A DNA stretch of 47,755 nucleotides from Planctomycetota bacterium (GCA_030748635.1 JASMLP010000158.1:1-47755), one strand, 5' to 3'; shown: positions 1-9,341, counted from the first letter of the stretch. The notes: generated by a model from the sequence alone, not told the origin. Program-made: numbers and translations.

Positions 1-124
1 TCTCCTCCTCGACGGTTTCCAGCGCCAAGTCCATCATTTCCGGGAGTTTTTGCACCCCGAGAACAACAAGCAGGGCACCCACAAGAAAAACCGTAAGACA
101 CCCGATTCCAAGAAAACGTTTCAT
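1..124 (-). CDS. N-terminus of an unknown membrane or secreted protein (cut by the left edge)
   Basis: Only the first 41 codons lie in the window. The start ATG is at 124-122 and a ribosome binding site GGAG lies about 8 bases upstream (133-136). The protein begins with MKRF and then a hydrophobic stretch of about 20 residues (residues 5-24: LGIGCLTVFLVGALLVVLGV), followed by an acidic helix-like segment. This suggests a signal anchor or signal peptide. The rest of the gene lies outside the window, so no function can be given. It is divergent from the dockerin lipoprotein gene, and the two may share the 330-base region between them. Confidence 0.6.
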   Translation of the reverse strand, partial: MKRFLGIGCLTVFLVGALLVVLGVQKLPEMMDLALETVEEE

Positions 125-455
125 CGCTTTTTCTCCAGATATTCACCCGTTGCGTTCTTTCAGCCCCATTCCGTGGCTGAAACATTATCACGAATCCTGA
201 AGCCTCACGACGTCCTAAAACGCCCTCAACGTTCCGAGTTTTTCAAAGGTGGAAACCGGGTTGCCTCCAACCGTACAGGATTCCTGAACACCTGCCACGG
301 TCACTCGCCCACAATTCATGGCCTCGGAGAGACTTCCGCATCTATAAAGCCTTAAATTCCAGACCTCTACGACGCCCCAGAATATTCAGCCGAGATCGGC
401 ATGGCACTTGCATTAGGGTCGGCTGAACCAAGATTACCTTTTCTGGAGACTCGTC
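125..455. other. Divergent intergenic region without a convincing gene
   Basis: This stretch separates the minus-strand membrane protein from the plus-strand dockerin lipoprotein. It must hold both promoters, but I cannot point to a convincing -35/-10 pair. A 101-codon reading frame crosses it (50-355, plus). It overlaps the minus-strand gene start and has no ribosome binding site or protein-like composition, so I do not call it. A TGGCAC followed directly by TTGCA (near 400) resembles sigma54 elements, but the spacing between them is missing. Confidence 0.4.
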
Positions 456-2576
456 ATGATGAAATCATTTCCCCGCAAACAGACCCGAATAGTCGGACAT
501 TTTGTGCTTTCCTTGCTTCTACTCTCTTGCGCTCTATCGGGAGATCCATCCCTGATACGAAGGGGAGACCGTTTTCAAACCGACCTTCTGGTTCAAAGAC
601 GCCAACACCTGGACCCGGGTCAAGTGCAAGGTGAACCGGCCATCGTATACAACAGCGACCTTGGCCAGTATCAGGTCTTTTACAGTCGACAGATCGGCGC
701 TACAGAAATGTCTTCACCCGAGTCCCCTTCGACCCCTGAAATGCCCGAATGGAGTCGCCTGCCCTCCTCCACACACGCCACAACACCGATCCCCCCTCAC
801 AGCAACACCAGGATGACCTTTTCCCTTCTCCATCGTATCCACGTGGCAACGATATCGGAGCAAGGATTGCCTCATATGCATCCCTGGCGCGAACTTCGAC
901 CGACCTTGACTGGCCAACCGGTTCAGTACCGCGAATCGATCGACGAGACGCAACCCTCCGCAGCTTATGGGAACCGTACCACCCTCGTCGTGTACATCGA
1001 AAACGGGAGAACACTCAAGGGGTACTTCTGGGATCATCCCATGGACCGGGACCGAAATGCGGAGCTTCGTGAATCCTTCGTCATCAGCGAAGACTCGGGC
1101 CTCAAAAGCCGACCTCGTGTTGTGTTCCAACAAGATCACCCCAGTTCGTCACGCAGCGGTTCCTGGCGTGTCTTCTGGACCAACCAGACACAAGAAGGGC
1201 GTCCTTTCCGACTCAAAAGTCGCCTGGTCGGGCACCATCCTTCCGAGGACCGCCCCATGCCGCAAGAGGTCCAGAGACACGACCTGCTGACCGGGTCGAT
1301 CTACTACGATGTGGCCTCCAACGGCTACTACGCATTGGCCGCGCTCCTGACTCCCCAAACCAACCGCTCGGACCGACCGCAACTGAAAACCCTTCTCTTC
1401 GGTCCAACCGAGATGTTAGCCGTGGAGGAAAGAAACCAGGAAACAGACCGCTATACCGGACCCATTCGGGTGGCCGCCGGCGCGCGAAATGACAGTGTTC
1501 ATAGGCGAGAAAGTCATTTTCTCGTCGCACTCCGCCATGCCATCACTCACCCCAGAGGCAATATCACGCAGATTCAGGGTCACAAAGTGGTCACCCTCGA
1601 ACAGAGTGGACGAGGATCGATCTCCATCGGCAACGCGACTCAACTGACTTCCATTCCCGCCGGTCGTTTTCCCTATTTCGACCTTAGCTACGACGCGGAT
1701 CACAGCGAATATCGTCTCACCGCCAACTCCGACCGCATTCGCGGGTTTCACATCGAAAGCCTGCGAGTCGATGCCAACGGCCGATCCGTACCCGAAAGCG
1801 AAGAGTGGAGGGGTGTCTCTGACCGTCGTCCATTCACCCATCTCCTGGACCTTCTGGTCACCGATGCCGATCGTGTCACCTGTCTCGCAACCGCCACGCC
1901 AGCGAGCGGATGTGACATCGGACTCTTACTCTTCCTGGAAGACCGTCAAATAACCCTTCAGTCCTTTCGCCGAAGTAGGTCCCGGTTCAATCGCACCCCG
2001 GTAGACAACGGGTTAGTGAGACCGGACGCGATTCCTACCTCGATTCGCCGCACTACCGACGCGCCGTACATCCCCTTCAACCAGACCGTCACCGTGATCG
2101 CCGATATGCCAGTATTCCACACCGGACGAATCAGTGGAGCCTCAGAACTGGCCTTGCAGGTTCGGGTTCAGGACGCCCGAGGCGTCATCCGCATCCACGA
2201 ATCGGCCCTCGACCGAGGCGACGGAGTCCGGGCCCGAATCGACTTCAACTCCGGTTGGACTGCGGGCCGCTCGTCCTGGGAATGGCGAGTCGTCGACTCC
2301 CGCGGCCGGACCGCACCGTCGGCCACCGGCGAATGGGCCGAAGGAGGTTCCTTCGAGGTCGTCCGCGCCCTGCGTGGCGACGTCAACCGGGACGGGCGTA
2401 TCGATGTCACCGACGCCCTGAACATCCTCACCTACCTCTACATGGGATCGATGCACCCTCGTTTCGACCGGATCGCCGCCGATGTGAACGCCGACGGTAA
2501 TGTAACCCTTACCGATTGCGTTTATCTCCTCAACTGGCTCTTCCGAGGAGGCCCCATGGCCCTTCCCATGCCGTAA
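456..2576 (+). CDS. Dockerin-bearing secreted lipoprotein, 706 aa
   Basis: The N-terminus has a basic segment (KSFPRKQTR), a hydrophobic core and a lipobox-like LLSC at about residues 22-25, so a lipid-anchored envelope protein is likely. The middle 550 residues hold repeated 'Y..Y.v.y' strand-rich units (for example YDVASNGYYALAALL and YFDLSYDADHSEYRL), reminiscent of beta-propeller repeats; this is inference. Residues about 640-690 form a type I dockerin with two perfect calcium loops, GDVNRDGRIDVTDALNIL and ADVNADGNVTLTDCVYLL, and end in LFRGGP. Dockerins bind cohesin domains; in Planctomycetes they occur in many secreted proteins outside cellulosomes. The start ATG has TGGAG about 7 bases upstream; the next codon is also ATG. 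A strong terminator follows, so the gene is probably monocistronic. The partner cohesin is not in the window. Confidence 0.85.
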   Translation: MMKSFPRKQTRIVGHFVLSLLLLSCALSGDPSLIRRGDRFQTDLLVQRRQHLDPGQVQGEPAIVYNSDLGQYQVFYSRQIGATEMSSPESPSTPEMPEWSRLPSSTHATTPIPPHSNTRMTFSLLHRIHVATISEQGLPHMHPWRELRPTLTGQPVQYRESIDETQPSAAYGNRTTLVVYIENGRTLKGYFWDHPMDRDRNAELRESFVISEDSGLKSRPRVVFQQDHPSSSRSGSWRVFWTNQTQEGRPFRLKSRLVGHHPSEDRPMPQEVQRHDLLTGSIYYDVASNGYYALAALLTPQTNRSDRPQLKTLLFGPTEMLAVEERNQETDRYTGPIRVAAGARNDSVHRRESHFLVALRHAITHPRGNITQIQGHKVVTLEQSGRGSISIGNATQLTSIPAGRFPYFDLSYDADHSEYRLTANSDRIRGFHIESLRVDANGRSVPESEEWRGVSDRRPFTHLLDLLVTDADRVTCLATATPASGCDIGLLLFLEDRQITLQSFRRSRSRFNRTPVDNGLVRPDAIPTSIRRTTDAPYIPFNQTVTVIADMPVFHTGRISGASELALQVRVQDARGVIRIHESALDRGDGVRARIDFNSGWTAGRSSWEWRVVDSRGRTAPSATGEWAEGGSFEVVRALRGDVNRDGRIDVTDALNILTYLYMGSMHPRFDRIAADVNADGNVTLTDCVYLLNWLFRGGPMALPMP

Positions 2577-2588
2577 CATTCATTCCGC

Positions 2589-2639
2589 CCTCGAGGTTTG
2601 AGTCGCCCTGACCCGTGTCCTCAAATCTCGGGGGTTTTT
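2589..2639 (+). terminator. Rho-independent terminator of the dockerin gene
   Basis: A 14-bp stem (2589-2602 with 2620-2633, two G-T wobbles) encloses a 17-base loop and is followed by GTTTTTG. It begins 12 bases after the stop codon of the dockerin lipoprotein. Confidence 0.85.
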
Positions 2640-2683
2640 GACTATTTTTCAGCCAATCATCCCATTTTCACAAGGATTCCCCG

Positions 2684-3088
2684 ATGAAATTCGTTAATCA
2701 GCTGGCCATTTTGATCTGTACGTTCTACCTGGTAATCTCCCTTCTCGCCTTCGGCAACCAGATCAAAGAAATCGACACGGACCGAAGTCCGGGAGTTGGG
2801 AAGTCGGTCCCAGCGACCCTAAGCGATGAAGGCAATCCGAAGCACGGCAAAGTGATCGGTACCCTCACGCACAATCCCTCAAAAGTCGAATTGATCGAGA
2901 TCGGAACTCTCTCCGCCTCCGAGGGCGCCCTCCTCTCCATCGAGAATGGCCACGCCGTGTGGAAAAAAGGGAACGGAAGCATCGTTCAGTCCAATGCGGG
3001 CACCTACAGTACCATCCTGCTCGCTATCATGACCGCCTTGCTACTGGTCAACACGAGATTCAGCCAGAGTACATCGGCGATCTCATAA
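2684..3088 (+). CDS. Small protein with two membrane segments, 134 aa, unknown function
   Basis: The start ATG follows AAGGA at good spacing. The N-terminus MKFVNQLAILICTFYLVISL is either a signal peptide or a membrane segment, and a second hydrophobic segment lies at residues 110-121 (STILLAIMTALLLV). The roughly 80 residues in between are soluble and would lie outside the cytoplasm; they include a short strand-rich stretch with 'GTLS...GALLSIENG'. I do not recognise the family. The gene stands alone behind a terminator and ends convergently to the sigma54-type activator. The two membrane segments and clean ribosome binding site make it a likely real gene. Confidence 0.65.
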   Translation: MKFVNQLAILICTFYLVISLLAFGNQIKEIDTDRSPGVGKSVPATLSDEGNPKHGKVIGTLTHNPSKVELIEIGTLSASEGALLSIENGHAVWKKGNGSIVQSNAGTYSTILLAIMTALLLVNTRFSQSTSAIS

Positions 3089-3252
3089 CCACACCACTTC
3101 CAACTGGATTGCCCTTGTGGACCGAGTCTCCCCGGAGGAGTTCTAAAGAGAGAGATTCCGACCCACCGACCCACTCCACCGGACATCGAGGTTACTCCCC
3201 TCCTGTCCAGTGGACTGGGACGTTCGACATGGACTCGGTGAAAAAATACGTT

Positions 3253-5208
3253 TCAACGAAAATCGTTGGGATCGATCTCCAGGTCCGCGAGAAGTTGATT
3301 CATCCGAGAACGACTCAGGCCCAGTTCCCGGGCCGCTTGAGTCACATTCCCATCCGTACTCGAAAGCGCCTTGCGCACAAAGTCCTTTTCCACCTCTCTC
3401 TTAGCATCGTCACGAGCTTGCCTTAGATCAACCGATTCAGACTTCGCTTCATCCAGACCAAAGTCCGCGGCGGTCAGATACGGCCCCGAAGAAAATGTGA
3501 CTGCGCGCTGAACCCGGTGGCGAAGTTCGCGAACATTTCCTGGCCAATCGTGGGCACGAATAGAACGCTCAGCATCCACCGCGATCAGCTTGTTCCCAAA
3601 CACTTCGGCGAAATGTCGAGCGAGGATCAATCCGTCCCGACCTCGATCCACCAGCGGAGGGATTCGGATTTCAACTACTTTGAGTCGAAAAAATAGATCC
3701 TCCCTGAATAGACCCGATTCGATCCGGGCATTCAGATCGCATCCACTCGAGGCCAGAATCCTCGCGTCCAGATAAAGGGTCTCTTCGGACCCCAATCGCC
3801 GATACGAACCGTCAGCAAGAACCCGCAACAGTTTCGCCTGTGTTTCGAGGCCCAGCTCCGCCACCTCATCCAAAAATAGAGTTCCGCCGGATGCCAGTTC
3901 CAAGATCCCTTTTCGTTGACTTTCTGCCCCACTGAAAGCGCCCTTTTCATGACCGAAGAGTTCAGCGTCAATCAGCGACTCGGGAAGCGCTCCGCAATCG
4001 AGAACCACAAACGGCCCATCGGAACGAGAACTCTGCGCATGGATGGCCCGCGCGATTGTCTCTTTCCCTGAGCCGCTGTCTCCTTGAATCAGAACGGTCA
4101 ACTCTCCTGGAGCCACCGCCGCCAACTGGTCCAGGAGAGCTTTCATGCTGGCGTGCTCTCCCAGGATCAGATGACCTTGCACACTCTGACGCAGTGCTGT
4201 CACCTGATGTTCCAACCGCTTACGCTCCTTTTCAGCCAAGCGAGTATTCTCGATCGCCAGCGCGACCTGATGCCCCATCGCCTCGATGAACGCCACGTCT
4301 TCAGGCCCCAAGGTTTCTTGCGGTAAACGCCCGTCGGTATAGAGGACACCGATACACTTCCCCCCTACCTCCAGAGCGACACACAACACGGCGCGAAGCG
4401 AAAAATGTTCGATACTGGAAGCCACGACCGGTTTTCCCGTTGTTCGCTCTCGCTCGGTAAGACAAACAGTTCGACTCGTCTCATAAACTTGCTTGGGAAT
4501 TGTGCGACTATACTCTTCAACGATCTCGATCGATTGCCCCATGCAATCTCTCGCCAACGCGATGTCCAATTCCCCCCCATCTCCCTCAAACATCAAAAAC
4601 GCGCGCTGAGTACCGCAAACTCCCAAAACTCTATCGAGTGAAGCGGGTAGCAAATCCTTCAAGTCGCGGGCGGAGGCGACCTCCTCCACGACTTCCAACA
4701 ACAAACGGGTATTTCGATAGGTCTGTGAGGGCTCGGCAGAAAAGATTCCCGCGAGCGGGTCAGCTCGCCGTCGCCCACGATCCAACTCTTCCTCCCAAAC
4801 GGCCCATCCACCCTCCTCGGCCGCACGCGCCAGAGCCCGATCGGCACGATCCAACAACTCCCTGGATATTCTGGAACTTCCCCTCGTTGCCCAGGCGGCC
4901 CCGGCCCGGAGTGACCTGTCACTTTCACTACAAATCGAAAGAAAAAGACTTGCCGCCTCTTCCTGACACATCGCTGGCAACCAGAGGGCTACAAGTCGTC
5001 CACCATAACGAGCGATCAACCCATCCGATGGGATCAAACGGTCAAATCGGGAAAGGGTCGCATCGAGATACTTCTCTTCCGCCGAGTAATTCTCGAGCCG
5101 CAGTTCGCCTGAAATTTCTTTACGCTGCGCTTCTCCAACGGCTACGAGAAGTGCCGTTCCCGCGTCCACTCCAACCTGTTTTTCCAGCGTTCTTCGATCG
5201 ACGATCAT
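3253..5208 (-). CDS. Sigma54-type transcriptional activator with degenerate GGDEF-like and GAF domains, 651 aa
   Basis: Domain order: residues 1-145 look like a degenerate GGDEF/nucleotidyl-cyclase domain (ARYGGRLVALWLP at 66-78, then ELLDRADRALARA), with GGDEF reading GGRLV. Residues about 165-325 are a GAF sensor domain. Residues 345-575 are an AAA+ enhancer-binding domain with Walker A GDSGSGKE (376-383), the sigma54-contact loop GAFSGA (423-428; usually GAFTGA), Walker B GGTLFLDE, arginine-finger region FREDLFFRL and WPGNVREL. Residues 618-645 form a Fis-type helix-turn-helix (GNVTQAARELGLSRSRM). The family hydrolyses ATP to open sigma54-RNA polymerase promoters. The GAF domain is the likely signal input, and the GGDEF-like part can no longer make c-di-GMP. 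The start ATG is preceded by AAGGAT. It is divergent from the 5478 kinase; I found no good -24/-12 site between them. Confidence 0.9.
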   Translation of the reverse strand: MIVDRRTLEKQVGVDAGTALLVAVGEAQRKEISGELRLENYSAEEKYLDATLSRFDRLIPSDGLIARYGGRLVALWLPAMCQEEAASLFLSICSESDRSLRAGAAWATRGSSRISRELLDRADRALARAAEEGGWAVWEEELDRGRRRADPLAGIFSAEPSQTYRNTRLLLEVVEEVASARDLKDLLPASLDRVLGVCGTQRAFLMFEGDGGELDIALARDCMGQSIEIVEEYSRTIPKQVYETSRTVCLTERERTTGKPVVASSIEHFSLRAVLCVALEVGGKCIGVLYTDGRLPQETLGPEDVAFIEAMGHQVALAIENTRLAEKERKRLEHQVTALRQSVQGHLILGEHASMKALLDQLAAVAPGELTVLIQGDSGSGKETIARAIHAQSSRSDGPFVVLDCGALPESLIDAELFGHEKGAFSGAESQRKGILELASGGTLFLDEVAELGLETQAKLLRVLADGSYRRLGSEETLYLDARILASSGCDLNARIESGLFREDLFFRLKVVEIRIPPLVDRGRDGLILARHFAEVFGNKLIAVDAERSIRAHDWPGNVRELRHRVQRAVTFSSGPYLTAADFGLDEAKSESVDLRQARDDAKREVEKDFVRKALSSTDGNVTQAARELGLSRSRMNQLLADLEIDPNDFR

Positions 5209-5477
5209 GGGGATCCTTGAAAAATCTTCGTTAAATAGAGGAGAAAACTTAATGCGCTATCGATTCAGTATACCCACGATTCACGATTCTTAACGTCGCG
5301 TGTAGAGGTAAATGCCCCAATAGACGGCCCCGACAAAATGGACGCCATTCGATCACTATTCTCTATATTTGCGGAAGAAGCTCCTTCGAACGAAATCCGG
5401 AAATAACGTAAACTGTTCCGATATTCTCTGGAATAGAGCGTTTTTCCCCTTCATTCACCTCTCTCTGGATTCTGAAT

Positions 5478-8400
5478 GTGAATAACCGAGAGGCTCATCG
5501 AAACGAAACAGAAGAGACGGTTGTTCATCCGCTTCTTGACCACCGTTTTGCCGCTATTGCCCGAGAAATGGCCCTCATAACCCAAACGCAACACGATGAA
5601 GCGATCCAGTCTCAAGAGGAAGCCAGCGCCCAGGGACGCCCCGTTTTGAGTCTGGCACAGATCTGGATGAAGAGTGGCCTTCTTTCGATGCAACAATGCA
5701 TGTCCATTCTCGAGGAAGCCCGCGTCAGAACACCGACCTGCTCCCGTTGCGGTTCACCCTATGACAACGCAACTCTCCATAGCCATCCTTCTGCTCTTTG
5801 TCCTCGCTGTAAACGTTCCAGCGATGAATTCGTCACTGAAGTCTCCCTGGCCCCTAGCTTAGGCCGCTATCAACTGATTCAAGAGGTCGGTCGTGGCGGC
5901 ATGGGAGTGGTTTACAAGGCCTACGACCCCCAACTCAACCGGCACCTGGCCCTTAAAATACTTCGGGACCCTGAAACCAATCCGGTCGTTCAGAAGCGAT
6001 TCCGAAGGGAGGGCGTTCTCGCCGCACGCCTTTCACATCCCAACATCATTCGAGTTTTTGAATTGGGTTGGGATGGCGACCCTTCTGAAGAGGAGACCAT
6101 CCCTTTCATTGCCATGGAATTTGTTGAGGGGAAGCCGCTGGACCAACACCTGGAACAGTTGTCATTTTCACGCAAGCTAAACCTGCTTTGCGACATTCTG
6201 GCCGGGATGTCCCACGCTCATTCTCACGGAATCATGCACCGGGACATCAAACCCGCCAACATTCTCATACACCACGATGATCATCCCGTGATTACCGATT
6301 TTGGGTTGGCCAAATGGGTCAACGACACGGACGAATTGACCGTATCGGGCCTAATACTCGGGACTTGCCACTATATGGCCCCCGAGCAGATACGTGGCGA
6401 TAGTAACGAACTGGGAGCTCACACGGACGTCTGGTCATTAGGTGTATTGATGTACCTTATATTCACAGGGGAACTGCCCTTTCGTGGCAAAACGCTCAAC
6501 GTGTTAAGTCTTCAAATTCTTGACCGACTGCCGACCCCCCTACGGAAATTACAACCCGACCTTCCACCAGAAATCGAAATCATCTGCCTGAAAGCGCTGG
6601 AGAAGAACGTCACGAACAGATACGCCACTGCCAGTTCATTCCATGAGGATCTGAATCGTTTCCGCAACAACGAAACGATCGTAGCGACAGCGCCATCCCG
6701 CTGGACCCTTTTCAAGGGGCAGTTAGGCCGACATCGAATCCCCTTGATCATCACCTGCCTTCTGTCTTTGGCTACGGCTCTTATACTTTCCTTCGGCATG
6801 CGAGCCCTCGTAGCCGAACAGAACATATCTTCACTATTGAGGGAACGAACCAAGATCTACCTGGAATCGGCACATCAATTCCGTCGCGTAGGCGCTTACG
6901 AATCCCTTGATGATTTTGCGATCAAAACCCGTAAAGCCTGCGGGGATGTCATGCGATCCCATCCACGCCTCGCCGAGCCTCACATTGTTCTCGCCCGTTT
7001 GGAACGGATCCTCATGCATGATGAGGAAGCCATGCTCCGAATTGAGCGGGCACTTGAACTGGAACCAGCCCACCCCATGGCTCTGTATCAATGGGTTGTC
7101 ATGCAAACTCGGTCCAACCTTCGCCGACTCGAATTCTCCATGAGTATCGATCCAGAGCGCTCTCCACAGGACTTCGATCCAAACTGGATATCCCGAAGGA
7201 AGCAAATCTTTCTCTATCACAAGAGGCTCGAAGAGGTTCTTGCAAAGAACCCGTCCGCCTTATCTTCGAATAGGGTTTTTTGTATTCGCGGTATTGTTGC
7301 GATGCTTTCTGGTGATCACGAGAAGGCGATTCAACAGATGGAACAATCTCTCAGCTTCTTTCCTCCGCTGGAAGAATCCTACGAGAATATGATTCGGCTC
7401 TTGAGATTGACGAAAAAGTATTCGAAGGCATTTCAGTTAGCCCTCCAGGGACACCAAGCGGATCGCGGTTCCCTTGCGATCAAGGATCAACTCACCAGCC
7501 TCCGGATTTTTCTGGCCCCACAAAAAGGAGATCAAATTGTTCCGGAATTCCTGACCGGCATCAGGGAATTGAGCGAAATTATTGCCGATGACCCAACACA
7601 ACCGATTCGTTGGTCACGTCGCTCCCACGCCTATTTCAAATTAGCAACCTTTTTGCCCAGCAATTCCGAGGAGTCGCAGGACGCTTATCGGAAAGCGATC
7701 GCCGATATCACTCAAGCGCTTTCGAGAACCCATTCGGCACACCTTAACTTACAAAAGAATCATTTAACGTTGCGGGCGTGGATCCGAATTTCCTGGCTCA
7801 AATCGATCCCCGACAAAGCGCTTGCTGACACTCTTCGGAAGAACGCCCTCAACGATTTACGTGACGCCATCAAGCTCCGCCCCAAAGCGCCCCTGGCCTA
7901 CCTTTTGCGTGGAACACTCCACCAATATCTTGCCCAAAAAGCCGACCTGAAAGCCCAGTCCACCCTGTCAAAACTTCAGGATTCGCTGTCGGATTATGAA
8001 CTATCCATACGATATCGACTCCCAGCGCCCAACCCAGATGCCCAGTTTTTCAAAATTCAGGTGCTCGATCTGCTGGCAGAACATGGGCCCCTAGACGATC
8101 GACCGAAATACCTGGATTCGCTTTTTGGTTCCATCGATTTATTGAAGCCGATCATCGGAGATGCTCAAAACCCCAAAAACGACCTTGCCCTTCTGCTGAG
8201 AGCCAAGATCCACGTCAAGCGGGGCATTCAGTTGTTCAAGAAGGGCGAGCGTCCCGTCCCGATGTTCGAGTCTGCGATTAACGACTACACCCGCGCACTC
8301 CAGGCCGGCGGTCGTCCGGAACCGATCCATGAGGGAAGAGGCAACGTGTATTTCCAGTGGGGCCAATATTTGATAAGCCAACGCCTAAACCCTCTCCCCT

Positions 8401-8801
8401 CATTTAAAAATGCTGAAAAAGAGTTACTCAAGCTGGTTTCCATCGAAGCGGACAAGTCTTCGTACTGGAACCGTTTGGGGCAAATCCAGTACTGGCTCGC
8501 CTTATCAGCCAGCCAAATCTCGAAGGATACCGTTCAAGCCCTCCAATATCTTGCCGACTCCATCGATTCCTTGATTCATGGACTCGAAATCGACTCGAAT
8601 AATCGCAATATCCAACAATCTCTAGGCTGGTCTTACTTCCAGAAGGGCCTCATTTACCGGGACGAGAATCGTGATCCTACTCGGATGTTTCAATCGGCAC
8701 TTCAGACCTGGGAGCGAGCGACAAGCCAAAAACAAGCCGCGGACGATCGCCTCTTGAAGGCGATGGGATATTGCAGAAAGTACCTTTCGACCCAACGTTG
8801 A
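5478..8801 (+). CDS. Ser/Thr protein kinase with zinc ribbon, membrane segment and TPR repeats, 1107 aa
   Basis: Residues 20-85 form a helical module (RFAAIAREMALITQTQHDEA...) resembling the GspE-N-like units seen before kinases in Planctomycetes. A zinc ribbon follows (Cys88, 91, 108, 111). The Hanks kinase domain spans about 130-395: glycine loop GRGGMGVV (138-145), Lys160, HRDIKPAN (254-261), DFG (274-276), APE (301-303). All catalytic residues are present, so it should be active. One membrane segment at about 421-444 puts the C-terminal 660 residues outside. These are helical TPR-like repeats, probably a ligand- or protein-binding sensor part. The start is GTG at 5478 with a poor ribosome binding site. 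A later in-frame ATG (residue 31) would cut through the N-terminal module, so the GTG is preferred. No terminator was seen before rpmB. Confidence 0.9.
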   Translation: MNNREAHRNETEETVVHPLLDHRFAAIAREMALITQTQHDEAIQSQEEASAQGRPVLSLAQIWMKSGLLSMQQCMSILEEARVRTPTCSRCGSPYDNATLHSHPSALCPRCKRSSDEFVTEVSLAPSLGRYQLIQEVGRGGMGVVYKAYDPQLNRHLALKILRDPETNPVVQKRFRREGVLAARLSHPNIIRVFELGWDGDPSEEETIPFIAMEFVEGKPLDQHLEQLSFSRKLNLLCDILAGMSHAHSHGIMHRDIKPANILIHHDDHPVITDFGLAKWVNDTDELTVSGLILGTCHYMAPEQIRGDSNELGAHTDVWSLGVLMYLIFTGELPFRGKTLNVLSLQILDRLPTPLRKLQPDLPPEIEIICLKALEKNVTNRYATASSFHEDLNRFRNNETIVATAPSRWTLFKGQLGRHRIPLIITCLLSLATALILSFGMRALVAEQNISSLLRERTKIYLESAHQFRRVGAYESLDDFAIKTRKACGDVMRSHPRLAEPHIVLARLERILMHDEEAMLRIERALELEPAHPMALYQWVVMQTRSNLRRLEFSMSIDPERSPQDFDPNWISRRKQIFLYHKRLEEVLAKNPSALSSNRVFCIRGIVAMLSGDHEKAIQQMEQSLSFFPPLEESYENMIRLLRLTKKYSKAFQLALQGHQADRGSLAIKDQLTSLRIFLAPQKGDQIVPEFLTGIRELSEIIADDPTQPIRWSRRSHAYFKLATFLPSNSEESQDAYRKAIADITQALSRTHSAHLNLQKNHLTLRAWIRISWLKSIPDKALADTLRKNALNDLRDAIKLRPKAPLAYLLRGTLHQYLAQKADLKAQSTLSKLQDSLSDYELSIRYRLPAPNPDAQFFKIQVLDLLAEHGPLDDRPKYLDSLFGSIDLLKPIIGDAQNPKNDLALLLRAKIHVKRGIQLFKKGERPVPMFESAINDYTRALQAGGRPEPIHEGRGNVYFQWGQYLISQRLNPLPSFKNAEKELLKLVSIEADKSSYWNRLGQIQYWLALSASQISKDTVQALQYLADSIDSLIHGLEIDSNNRNIQQSLGWSYFQKGLIYRDENRDPTRMFQSALQTWERATSQKQAADDRLLKAMGYCRKYLSTQR

Positions 8802-8819
8802 ACAGATTTACCCTGACTC

Positions 8820-8848
8820 TTGACGTTCGATTCACTCCTCCCTAACAT
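8820..8848 (+). promoter_or_regulatory. Sigma70-type promoter of rpmB
   Basis: TTGACG (8820-8825), a 17-base spacer and TAACAT (8843-8848). The predicted transcript start near 8855 gives a short leader ending in the ribosome binding site GAGGG before the rpmB ATG. Confidence 0.65.
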
Positions 8849-8887
8849 ATCCGCTCTTCAAAAACTTCAAACTTGAGGGTTTCTCTC

Positions 8888-9196
8888 ATGGCACGCAGGT
8901 GTGAACAAACTGGCAAAGCGACCCGTAGCGGAAAAAGTATTGCGCGCCGCGGACTCCCCAAGAAAAAAGGTGGCGTGGGTCTCAATATTACGGGCCACAC
9001 CAAACGGAAATTCAAACCGAACATCCAGAAGATCCGAGTGCTCCTGCCCAACGGCACGGTCCGTCGCATGAAACTGGCCGCCTCGGTGATCAAAAAGGGC
9101 GAAATCACCGTCACCATCGACGGTGTTCAGCAAACCGTACCTCTGGTGAAAGCGCTCCGTGGGCGCAATCGAGAATTCACTCGCCCGAAAGACTGA
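8888..9196 (+). CDS. rpmB: Large ribosomal subunit protein bL28, 102 aa
   Basis: This is ribosomal protein bL28, part of the 50S subunit. The sequence begins MARRCEQTGKATRSGKSI and has the typical 'G...R.F.PN.Q..RV...G...R......I..G' body. The length is a little above the usual 70-80 residues because of a C-terminal extension. I start at the second methionine (8888), which follows GAGGG by about 10 bases; the upstream in-frame start (8873) would lie on the ribosome binding site. It has its own promoter and stands alone; rpmG is not adjacent. It converges with the LRR gene. Confidence 0.93.
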   Translation: MARRCEQTGKATRSGKSIARRGLPKKKGGVGLNITGHTKRKFKPNIQKIRVLLPNGTVRRMKLAASVIKKGEITVTIDGVQQTVPLVKALRGRNREFTRPKD

Positions 9197-9341
9197 TCTC
9201 TCACGGGACAAATTTCCCAATGTGACCAGAGGATTTTCTGCCCCGAACGACCACGGGAAAAGGTGCGTTACAAATCCACCGACCCATCGACTTGGACTCC
9301 CAACTCTTCCGTTGCGGAACGGACCGTGGGCTCGGGTCAGA

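Noticed and set aside
50..355. 101-codon plus-strand frame at the left end
   Set aside because: It covers the start and ribosome binding site of a better-supported minus-strand gene, has no ribosome binding site of its own, and its composition (His/Pro/Arg/Ser-rich) is typical of shadow frames here.
400..415. Possible sigma54 promoter (TGGCAC then TTGCA)
   Set aside because: The two elements are adjacent without the 5-base spacer needed between -24 and -12 boxes.
3205..3225. Inverted repeat GTCCAGT/ACTGGGAC in the gap after the 134-aa gene
   Set aside because: The loop is too small and no T-run follows, so it is not called a terminator.
4500..5234. 244-codon plus-strand frame opposite the sigma54-type activator
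   Set aside because: It is antisense to a gene with complete AAA+ motifs and is Pro/Arg-rich, typical of an antisense shadow.
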